Origin: Litorimonas sp964425355
GTDB taxonomy: Bacteria; Pseudomonadota; Alphaproteobacteria; Caulobacterales; Maricaulaceae
DNA length: 64,000 bases
Direction of reading: 5' to 3'
NCBI GenBank assembly: GCA_964425355.1
Contig: CAYRMO010000003.1
Span: 1 to 64,000 of the forward strand
Made by a program: the position numbers and the translations under genes. Positions 17,703-24,931 of this stretch are shown piece by piece. Below the pieces are notes generated by a model. That model ran no database searches and was not told where the DNA came from. It saw nothing but the letters and a program-made list of their open reading frames with translations. Each line of letters begins with the position of its first letter. The first letter of the stretch is position 1.

Positions 17703-17855
17703 GATGGACAAAAGCTCCCATATTAGCATCTATGATGGGAATTTATGTGGGATATCGTGGTTTACACAGAATAATGACAAAAGCGGTGTTGCGCGGCTGG
17801 GTCTCCGCGCTTAAATCAGTCCTAGAAAATGCGCGACCTTAATGAAAGTAGGCAC

Positions 17856-18827
17856 ATGTCAGACATAATTCATCATCCCGTCTTGATCGTTGGCTCTGGC
17901 CCGGCTGGATATACGGCGGCTGTTTATGCGGCACGAGCTTTATTAAAGCCCGGTATTGTCGCGGGCCTTCAGCCGGGCGGTCAGTTGACCATTACAACCG
18001 ATGTAGAAAACTATCCTGGATTTCCCGAGATTATGGGACCTGAGCTCATGGAAAAATTCAAGGAACATGCGCTGAAATTCGGAACCGCCTTTCATGAAGA
18101 TGTCATTATTGATGTTGATTTTCAGGTCAGGCCTTTTGTTCTCAAAGGCGATAGCGGCAAAACCTATACGGCTGATTCCGTAATCATTGCGACAGGCGCC
18201 CAGGCCAAATGGCTGGGACTGCCATCTGAGGATAAGTTCCAAGGCTTTGGCGTATCAGCTTGTGCGACTTGTGATGGATTTTTCTATCGCGGCAAAGAAG
18301 TTGTCGTCGTTGGGGGCGGAAACACGGCCGTAGAAGAAGCTCTATTCCTCTCAACATTGGCGTCCAGAGTTACGCTTGTCCATCGACGTGATAGTTTGCG
18401 GGCTGAAAAAATTCTACAACAAAGGCTTCTGGCCAAAGAGAATATCGAAGTCCTTTGGGATACAACGCTCGAAGAAATTTTAGGCGATGATCAGCCTTTG
18501 GGTGTGACCGGTGTTCGGCTCAAAAATGTAAAATCAGGCGAGATTTATGACCGCGAAACCCACGGTGTTTTCATCGCGATTGGCCACAAGCCATCGACTG
18601 AAGTCTTTAAAGGCCATGTTGAAATGAATGCAGGCGGCTATATTACAACGGCGCCTGATAGTACGGCCACAAATATTCCGGGCGTTTATGCAGCGGGAGA
18701 TGTGTCAGATGAACTTTACCGGCAAGCTGTCACGGCTGCAGGATTAGGATGTATGGGCGCGCTCGAGGCCGAAAAATTCTTGGCTGCTCAAGAGGCGGCA
18801 GAGCTTCAAATAGAGGCGGCAGAATAA
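17856..18827 (+). CDS. trxB: Thioredoxin-disulfide reductase
   Basis: 323 residues. FAD-binding GSGPAGYTAA lies at the N-terminus, the redox-active CATC gives Cys136 and Cys139 as in E. coli TrxB, and the NADPH fold contains GGGNTAVEEA. It reduces thioredoxin with NADPH. The ATG at 17856 is preferred (AGTAGG upstream, family N-terminus); an ATG 27 nt earlier is possible. A hairpin GCGCGG...CCGCGC (17791-17810) lies in its leader. It is followed one base later by a LysR regulator gene, the same order as trxB-lsrB in rhizobia. Confidence 0.97.
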   Translation: MSDIIHHPVLIVGSGPAGYTAAVYAARALLKPGIVAGLQPGGQLTITTDVENYPGFPEIMGPELMEKFKEHALKFGTAFHEDVIIDVDFQVRPFVLKGDSGKTYTADSVIIATGAQAKWLGLPSEDKFQGFGVSACATCDGFFYRGKEVVVVGGGNTAVEEALFLSTLASRVTLVHRRDSLRAEKILQQRLLAKENIEVLWDTTLEEILGDDQPLGVTGVRLKNVKSGEIYDRETHGVFIAIGHKPSTEVFKGHVEMNAGGYITTAPDSTATNIPGVYAAGDVSDELYRQAVTAAGLGCMGALEAEKFLAAQEAAELQIEAAE

Positions 18828-18828
18828 G

Positions 18829-19737
18829 GTGCCGCATTCCCTCGATTGGGATAAGCTTAAAACCTTTCACGCCGCCGCTGCGACAGGGTCTTTAACGGCT
18901 GCGGCCGATAAGTTGAAAATTTCCCAATCTGCTGTGTCCCGGCAAATTACGGCCCTCGAAGATTATTTGGATATGCCGCTTTTCCACCGCCATGCGCGGG
19001 GGTTGACCCTAACCGAACAGGGACATATTTTATTCAAGACGGCAGACGAAGTTGCGGTAAGGATTGCGCGTGCGCAAACCAGCGTGATTGATAGTCGTCA
19101 AAAACCGCAAGGGCTCCTGCGTGTCTCAACACCCATTTCACTCGGATCAAATTGGCTTCCGAGTGTTTTGCCTGAGTTCTTGGACACTTATCCGGATATC
19201 GATGTGCAACTCATTTTAGAAGATAGTGAGCATGATTTGTCGGTTTTCGATGTAGACTGTGCCTTACGACCTTGGCCATCGACCCAGGGTGATCTGATCG
19301 AGCGGAAATTAGGGCAGATTACGCAATCCTTATATGCTAGCCATAAATATTTATCAGATCATGGTGCCCCGACATCAGCGCGCGACCTTGATAATCACCG
19401 CATTGTAGCCTTTGGTAATTTGATTCCCAAAAACCTCCATAGTGCCAATTGGGTTTTAGATGTTGGGCGCGAAGCCGGTGAACCTTCCCGGAAACCCGCT
19501 TTGGTGGTCAATAATTTACACGGGATTATGCGGGCCGCAGAAGCAGGGATCGGCATTGTTGGTATTCCCGACTATATGACCGTCTTGTCTCGTCGTCTGG
19601 TTAGAATTTTGCCGAGTGTTAGAGGCGAGGAATTTGATCTCTTTTTTGTATATCCGACGGAATTGCGTGGATCTGTCAGAGCGAAGGTGTTTAGAGAGTT
19701 TTTGACGCGTGCCACGCGGGATTGGCCACGATTCTGA
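18829..19737 (+). CDS. LysR family transcriptional regulator, LsrB/VtlR-like by context
   Basis: 302 residues. The N-terminal winged helix (about 5-64) contains GSLTAAADKLKISQSAVSRQI, and the periplasmic-binding-protein-like effector domain follows. The start is a GTG one base after the trxB stop. In Sinorhizobium the LysR regulator LsrB sits directly after trxB, beside the AbcR small RNA genes; here an sRNA-like gene with two CUCCCC motifs also follows. A palindrome 27 nt after the stop (19764-19783) is the likely binding site. Related regulators respond to redox state or control sRNA and small-protein genes; which applies here is inference. Confidence 0.9.
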   Translation: MPHSLDWDKLKTFHAAAATGSLTAAADKLKISQSAVSRQITALEDYLDMPLFHRHARGLTLTEQGHILFKTADEVAVRIARAQTSVIDSRQKPQGLLRVSTPISLGSNWLPSVLPEFLDTYPDIDVQLILEDSEHDLSVFDVDCALRPWPSTQGDLIERKLGQITQSLYASHKYLSDHGAPTSARDLDNHRIVAFGNLIPKNLHSANWVLDVGREAGEPSRKPALVVNNLHGIMRAAEAGIGIVGIPDYMTVLSRRLVRILPSVRGEEFDLFFVYPTELRGSVRAKVFREFLTRATRDWPRF

Positions 19738-19763
19738 GTTTTATGTGAACAGATTGCCCCAAA

Positions 19764-19783
19764 GCTATGCATTTTTGCATAGC
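19764..19783. promoter_or_regulatory. 20-bp LysR-type dyad upstream of the sRNA gene
   Basis: GCTATGCATTTTTGCATAGC is a perfect inverted repeat (8-bp arms, 4-nt centre). It lies between the LysR stop and the promoter-like GCTATATT at 19810. An 18/20 match is found at 49204-49223 upstream of the UrcA-like gene. There is no U-run after it, so an operator is more likely than a terminator. Confidence 0.6.
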
Positions 19784-19823
19784 ACATTTGCGGCGTCGCT
19801 GGTTCTTAAAGCTATATTGATTT

Positions 19824-19954
19824 CCTACATAGAGTGCACGGAAGCGGCGACGTCCTCCCCTTTGTGGCCGCCTTTCATACCGCATTCACTCTCCCCGACT
19901 GAATAGCGAAGACTTCAAGGCTCCTGTACTTCGGTACAGTGAGCCTTTTTTTTT
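19824..19954 (+). ncRNA. AbcR/alpha-r15-like trans-acting small RNA
   Basis: About 130 nt from a predicted start near 19824 to a strong terminator. Two single-stranded-looking CUCCCC motifs (19855-19860 and 19891-19896) are anti-Shine-Dalgarno sequences like the seed regions of AbcR RNAs. An alphaproteobacterial-type -10 element GCTATATT is at 19810-19817, with TTGCGG near -35, and the LysR-type dyad lies just upstream. In Sinorhizobium the alpha-r15 (AbcR) genes lie next to lsrB, matching the position here. AbcR RNAs bind Hfq and repress transporter mRNAs. The 5' end is an estimate; homology must be tested with a covariance model. Confidence 0.6.
19917..19954 (+). terminator. Strong Rho-independent terminator of the sRNA gene
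   Basis: AAGGCTC and CTGTAC pair with GTACAG and GAGCCTT around a UUCG tetraloop, with one bulged T, giving 13 bp. A run of nine T follows (19946-19954). This is the canonical 3' end of an Hfq-dependent small RNA. Confidence 0.9.
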
Positions 19955-20031
19955 GGCCATTTATTAACTTTCGACTTGCATAAACAAATCGTCTGATAGG
20001 GCATCCGCAGATGGGTATGGGCAGAGAGAAA

Positions 20032-22446
20032 ATGCAATCTAAGTCAGAAAATGTAGACATCGAATCAGAAATCCCCTCTCAGGATAGGGATCGGCTCGAA
20101 TATTTACGTATTTTGGCTGAAAATCTTGAATCTGGCGTCAGCATTCTTGATGAGGATATGAATTATCTATTTCTCTCGGATTCTGTTTATAAATCCATCA
20201 AATGCGACCCAAGCGAATTGCAAATCGGCGATTCACTTCAAAAATGTCATGAACTCATGCTCAAAAACGGGGTGTTAACAAAAGAGATTTTGCAAGAACA
20301 ACAGCTATCTAGCGAAGAGCAGGTTATTAGCAATGAAATGGGAGAGGTGAAGTCGGCTCGCCTACTGACCCTAGCAGATGGGTCAACCTATCGCTTTGTT
20401 CGCAAGGCGCTTTCGTGTGGAAATACGATTTCCATCGCGGACGATGTTTCAGAGTTAGTCGAAAAAGACATCCTTCTCCAAAAAGCACTAGAGCTAGGCG
20501 ATGCGGGTCACTGGACCCTTGACCTAAAGACGAAACAATACATTTTTAGTCGATCACTTAAGAGATTTTTTGGCAAAGCTGTCGTTAAGAAAATTCGTGC
20601 GAATGGAATTTGGAATATTTTACACGAAGACGATCAACATAAATTTAAAGACGCTTTAAAAAAAGCGAGCAGAGAAGAGGGCAGATTTGAATTCGTCGCT
20701 CGAAGTCAAGCAAGCACGGGTCAATGGCACTGGTTTGAGACAACGGGAAATTTGATCCGTGACGAAGCCGGACAAGCGGTTAGGATTGAAGCCTTTGTCA
20801 AAAATGTTACGCGTCAACGACATCAAGCCGCTGCGTTAGAACGGGCTAAAGATGAAGCGATCGCGGCCTCGAAAGCTAAATCTGAGTTTCTGGCCAATAT
20901 GAGCCATGAAATCAGAACGCCAATGAATGGCATTTTGGGGATGGCCGAACTTTTGGCAAATTCGGATATAAATGATCGTCAAAAAGAGTTTGTTTCTGTC
21001 ATAAATAATTCGGCTTCCGCTCTCTTGACGATCATTAATGATATTCTCGATTTCTCAAAAATTGAAGCCGGTGCATTTGAAATTGATCCAGTTCCATTTG
21101 ATCTTAAATCCTCTCTCAATGATGTGACGTCGCTTTTGCAAAAACCGGCTCAAGAAAAAAATATTGAGCTTGTAATAAATTATCCGACGGGTCTTCCAAA
21201 GAATTTCATAGGGGACCCAGGCCGAATACGTCAGGTTGTGACAAACCTAATCGGGAATGCTGTAAAATTCACGGAAGAAGGCCACATTACAATTGATGTA
21301 GAAGTAAAAACCAGTCGTGGTTTGGGTATTTGCAGGGTTCGTGTTGCAGATACTGGGATTGGTATTCCGCCTGAGAAACTTGCATCAATCTTTGACAAAT
21401 TTACCCAAGCCGATGGATCGACAACCCGTGTTTATGGGGGAACAGGTTTAGGGCTGACAATCTCAAAGCACATAATTGAATTGATGGGTGGCCGCATGCA
21501 GGTCGAATCGACCTTAGGGGAAGGGTCTATTTTTAGTTTCGTCATACCCTTACCGATTGATAAAGATGCCATTGAAGAAAAATATGACAGTTCACTTTTG
21601 GCTGGGAAGCGCGCGCTTATTATAGATGATATTCAAGTCAATCGGCGCGTTCTTTCAGAACAATTATCAGCCTGGGATATAGAGGCGGATACGGCGACTG
21701 ATGGTGTGGACGCCCTGATGAAAATTCGAGCGGCCCAGGACCAGAACAAGCCCTTTGATTTCCTGATTCTAGACTTTTTAATGCCCGGCATGAATGGTCA
21801 AGAATTTGCTCAAGTTCTAACGCAAACAAAGTCGCTTGCAACACCGCCGATCATCATGTTGTCATCTTGTGATCAATCGATGGGTTCGAAATCGCTTAAG
21901 GCTATCGGGGTCGAGACCTATCTCACCAAGCCTGTAAGAGAACGTCGACTATTTGATACGATCGTACTCACATTATCCAATATCGACCAAGAGTTGCCGC
22001 CCATTGAAAGCAAAGAAACGGAGTTGCCATATGACAATGGCAAAACCTTTATTCTGGTTGCCGAAGATTTTGCGCTTAACCGCGATGTTGTCAAATTGAT
22101 GCTAGCAGACACGCATTTCGAACCAATATTTGCCGAAAATGGGAAAGAAGCCGTGACAATGTTTAAAGCGGAGCCTGATCGATTCCAAGCCATTCTTATG
22201 GATGTGTCAATGCCTGTTATGGATGGATATGAAGCCACAGGGTTGATCCGTGAGTTCGAAAATTTAACTGAAATTCAGCCGGTTTCGATTATTGCCTTAA
22301 CGGGTCATGCGCTAAAAAATGATCGGCGAGATTGTATAGAGGCGGGCATGGATGATTATCTCACGAAACCCGTAAAACAAGATGCTCTTATCGATACACT
22401 CGCGAAATATACAGGGCAAAATTCCTGTCTTCAGCGAACGGCTTAA
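20032..22446 (+). CDS. Hybrid sensor histidine kinase with two receiver domains
   Basis: 804 residues from the ATG at 20032 (GAGAG upstream; ATGs at 20011 and 20017 are alternatives). There is no membrane segment. Two PAS-like regions span roughly 15-120 and 140-265, then HisKA with His292 in SHEIRTPMNG, HATPase with DTGIGIP and GTGLGL, and two receiver domains with phospho-acceptors Asp581 and Asp724. The C-terminal receiver keeps the conserved Thr and Lys (TGHA, TKP). As a soluble hybrid kinase it should pass phosphate to an unlinked Hpt protein or regulator. The kinase core is close in sequence to that of the Amt-kinase at the window start. Confidence 0.93.
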   Translation: MQSKSENVDIESEIPSQDRDRLEYLRILAENLESGVSILDEDMNYLFLSDSVYKSIKCDPSELQIGDSLQKCHELMLKNGVLTKEILQEQQLSSEEQVISNEMGEVKSARLLTLADGSTYRFVRKALSCGNTISIADDVSELVEKDILLQKALELGDAGHWTLDLKTKQYIFSRSLKRFFGKAVVKKIRANGIWNILHEDDQHKFKDALKKASREEGRFEFVARSQASTGQWHWFETTGNLIRDEAGQAVRIEAFVKNVTRQRHQAAALERAKDEAIAASKAKSEFLANMSHEIRTPMNGILGMAELLANSDINDRQKEFVSVINNSASALLTIINDILDFSKIEAGAFEIDPVPFDLKSSLNDVTSLLQKPAQEKNIELVINYPTGLPKNFIGDPGRIRQVVTNLIGNAVKFTEEGHITIDVEVKTSRGLGICRVRVADTGIGIPPEKLASIFDKFTQADGSTTRVYGGTGLGLTISKHIIELMGGRMQVESTLGEGSIFSFVIPLPIDKDAIEEKYDSSLLAGKRALIIDDIQVNRRVLSEQLSAWDIEADTATDGVDALMKIRAAQDQNKPFDFLILDFLMPGMNGQEFAQVLTQTKSLATPPIIMLSSCDQSMGSKSLKAIGVETYLTKPVRERRLFDTIVLTLSNIDQELPPIESKETELPYDNGKTFILVAEDFALNRDVVKLMLADTHFEPIFAENGKEAVTMFKAEPDRFQAILMDVSMPVMDGYEATGLIREFENLTEIQPVSIIALTGHALKNDRRDCIEAGMDDYLTKPVKQDALIDTLAKYTGQNSCLQRTA

Positions 22447-23618
22447 AGTTTTTTCGTAAATTGATCAATTCTGTCTAGGGCAGTTTCGATTTGATCCATA
22501 GAGGTCGCATATGACAAACGCATATGCCCAGCCGAATGGAATGCCGACCCTGGAACAGTCGCAACGCCGCTTTGCTCAAGAAGCCGAAGCGCGAATTCTG
22601 CGTCGTTTTTCGTAAGCGCAGAAATATCGACAAAGGCATAAAAGGCCCCAGGCGGTGTGAGACAACTCATACCCCTTATCGCATTTAATCCTTCGACCAG
22701 CATATCGCGACGCTTTTGATAGGTTGAGCGCCAATTTTCTAGAAAGTCTTGCGGCCCGTCCAAAGCAGCTTGGGCTGCCCATTGACTAATGCTTGAGGGG
22801 TTGGACGTTGTTTGTCCCATATATTTAGACATGGCTTTGATCAGGTGTTTTGGGCCTGCGCCATACCCAATTCGCCAGCCTGTCATCGCATAAGCTTTGG
22901 AAACACCGTTCATTGTCAAAATACGATCAGCGATGTCCGGGGCGACTGAGGCTAATGTTGCGAACTGAAAATCATCATAAATAAGATGCTCGTAAATATC
23001 GTCACTCAAAACCATGACATGCGGATTTTGTCTAAGAACCTGTGCCAGCAAACCGAGTTCACGATGTGAATATGCGGCGCCTGTTGGGTTTGACGGTGAG
23101 TTGAGCAATACCCATTTCGTCTGTGGTGTAATATGTTTTTCGAGCATATCCGCTGAGAGTTTAAAGCCTGTCTCTTTTGTACAGGCAATAATGACGGGTT
23201 TAGCATCACAGAGCTTGACCATAGCCGGATAGCTTACCCAGCAAGGCGCTGGGATGATCACCTCATCCCCAGAACTTAGGGTGACGGCGAGCGCGTTGAA
23301 AATCACAGCTTTCCCGCCGGGTGAAATATTTATCTGGTCCTCTTTGATATCCAGCTGATTATCGCGTTGGAACTTTCGGGAGATTGCAGATTTTAACTCA
23401 AGGATGCCATCCACATTCGTATAGCGCGTTTGACCTGTAGCCATGGCTGAAATTGCGGCTTCGCAAATATGATCTGGCGTATCAAAATCGGGTTCACCCG
23501 CCGAGAGCGAAATAACGTCCCGACCAGCCCGTTTCATCTCCCGCGCTTTTTGCGTTATTGTCATGGTGGCAGACGCCCCAATACGTTGAATGCGATCAGA
23601 TAGTCTTGCGTCAGTCAT
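22443..23618 (-). CDS. Pyridoxal-phosphate aminotransferase (aspartate aminotransferase, class I alpha)
   Basis: 391 residues of fold type I. The PLP lysine is Lys241 in SKAYAMTGWRIGYG; NSPSNPTGAAYS carries the substrate-carboxylate region and the Asn that contacts PLP. The N-terminus RIQRIGASATMTITQKAREMKRAG is typical of the I-gamma/AspB-like group in alphaproteobacteria, which use aspartate and sometimes prephenate. The ATG at 23618 is chosen because the family begins there; 14 upstream codons have no match. Its stop overlaps that of the convergent kinase gene by 4 nt. Confidence 0.93.
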   Translation of the reverse strand: MTDARLSDRIQRIGASATMTITQKAREMKRAGRDVISLSAGEPDFDTPDHICEAAISAMATGQTRYTNVDGILELKSAISRKFQRDNQLDIKEDQINISPGGKAVIFNALAVTLSSGDEVIIPAPCWVSYPAMVKLCDAKPVIIACTKETGFKLSADMLEKHITPQTKWVLLNSPSNPTGAAYSHRELGLLAQVLRQNPHVMVLSDDIYEHLIYDDFQFATLASVAPDIADRILTMNGVSKAYAMTGWRIGYGAGPKHLIKAMSKYMGQTTSNPSSISQWAAQAALDGPQDFLENWRSTYQKRRDMLVEGLNAIRGMSCLTPPGAFYAFVDISALTKNDAEFALRLLEQSGVATVPGSAFHSAGHMRLSYATSMDQIETALDRIDQFTKKL

Positions 23619-23677
23619 ACAGACGGCATAGGCGACAGACTTACCCCTTGGGAAGCCCAAAAACAGAAAAGCGTAAC

Positions 23678-24577
23678 ATGAGTCTGAAAGAATTTAGCGT
23701 ATTGTTACTCGTCTGTACGATCTGGGGGCTTCATTTTACGGTTCTACGTTTTGCAATGGGGGATATGGATGTCCCGCCAATTTTTTATGCGGCCTTGCGT
23801 ATTGTTTGTCTGACGATAGTTCTTTTGCCTTGGTTGCGTTGGCATAAGGGCCAAATGAAGTTCGTTCTATTGGGAGGTCTTTGCTATGGAGCCTTGAATT
23901 ATGCCTTTATGTTTCCGGCCCTGGAACTCACCACGGCAAGCGCGGTCTCAATTGCCATTGAGCTCTATATGCCATTTTCAATTTTACTCTCTGTTATTTT
24001 CCTAAAAGAACGGCTCGGTCTTTGGCGTAGCATAGGGGCAGGTCTCGCCTTTATTGGCGTTATTATTATCGGCCTGGGTGCGCCGCCTGAAACCGCCGGA
24101 AAGGGCTTTACGCTTGGGATTATTCTTATGGCTTGTGCGGCCATGTCCGAGGCCGTTGGCGCAATATCAGTAAAATCAGTCAAAGCCGTTAAACCGGTAG
24201 AGTTACTCGCTTGGTTTGGGCTTGTCGGAGCTTGCGTTCTGTCGCCGCTCACACTGATACTCGAAACAGACCAACTGCGTGTCTTTGAACCCGAGCGCTT
24301 ACTGCAATTTGGCCTCTGTCTCGCCTATTCCGTCATTTTGGTCAGCCTTATTGCTCATGGGTCTTATTATTGGTTATTGCAACGTCTGCCATTGTCACTT
24401 GTGGCGCCCTCTGGATTGCTAACAACTCTTATCGGCGTGCTGGGGGGCGCCTTCATTCTTGGCGAGAAGCTGACCCTCACTTTGGTTGCAGGTGGCTTGG
24501 TTACGCTATGTGGTATTGCGCTTATTTTGTGGCGAAATCGTAAGAAAAATCGCGCCGTGCATTTTGAGATCAGTTAA
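23678..24577 (+). CDS. EamA/DMT-family membrane transporter
   Basis: 299 residues with about ten transmembrane segments in two EamA repeats. Diagnostic motifs are the N-terminal CTIWGLHFTVLRF and the second-repeat end APSGLLTTLIGVLGGAFILGEKL. Such proteins mostly export amino acids or metabolites; the substrate is unknown. The ATG at 23678 follows from the family N-terminus. It is divergent from the aminotransferase across 59 nt. The last seven codons and the stop lie inside a 94-bp palindromic repeat, so the VHFEIS tail appears to be encoded by the inserted element. Confidence 0.9.
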   Translation: MSLKEFSVLLLVCTIWGLHFTVLRFAMGDMDVPPIFYAALRIVCLTIVLLPWLRWHKGQMKFVLLGGLCYGALNYAFMFPALELTTASAVSIAIELYMPFSILLSVIFLKERLGLWRSIGAGLAFIGVIIIGLGAPPETAGKGFTLGIILMACAAMSEAVGAISVKSVKAVKPVELLAWFGLVGACVLSPLTLILETDQLRVFEPERLLQFGLCLAYSVILVSLIAHGSYYWLLQRLPLSLVAPSGLLTTLIGVLGGAFILGEKLTLTLVAGGLVTLCGIALILWRNRKKNRAVHFEIS

Positions 24578-24648
24578 GCCCAGACAAGTCTCAGAAAATG
24601 GACAAATAGGGCCCAATTTCTGAGGCCAACATATCTCAAATTGCACTA
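24555..24648. repeat. 94-bp palindromic intergenic element, copy 2
   Basis: It aligns without gaps to the reverse complement of 10342-10435 with 20 mismatches, seven of them in one 10-nt block. The ends are GTGCATTTTGAGA (24557-24569) and TCTCAAATTGCACTA (24634-24648), and the central stem pairs CTCAGAAA with TTTCTGAG plus GGGCCC. Its left end runs through the last codons and stop of the EamA gene. The first two bases of the outer TAG have changed to CC, so here translation continues into the element. Confidence 0.75.
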
Positions 24649-24734
24649 TATCACAGAATTTTCATGACATCGTCACAGTCTGGCCATGCTGTTTCAACAT
24701 ATAGTGACTGTAAATATTGATGAAAGGACACGTC

Positions 24735-24821
24735 ATGGCGCAAGACTTAAGGTTTGAGAAGTGTGTGCTGATCGCAACGAGCCTGATGGCATTTATACTG
24801 ATTGCGGCGCAATCTATCTGA
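24735..24821 (+). CDS. 28-residue single-span membrane protein candidate
   Basis: An ATG at 24735 follows AAAGGA with 6-7 nt spacing. The product begins MAQDLRFEKC and then has a hydrophobic stretch (VLIATSLMAFILIAA) before ending QSI, which fits a short N-in membrane helix. It sits in the 354-nt space between the EamA gene and the TonB-like gene, after an AT-rich promoter-like region. A perfect 14-bp palindrome CCATTGGCCAATGG follows at 24870-24883. No family is recognised; the good ribosome site and the clean charge/hydrophobic layout are the only evidence. Confidence 0.5.
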   Translation: MAQDLRFEKCVLIATSLMAFILIAAQSI

Positions 24822-24931
24822 AACGCAGCTGATTATAACTGAAATTTAAGGCTCTAGAACGCCTTCACCCCATTGGCCAATGGTCAAAAGCGCATTACAC
24901 CAGAGCGAATATTGGCGAAGATCGGTGTGAT

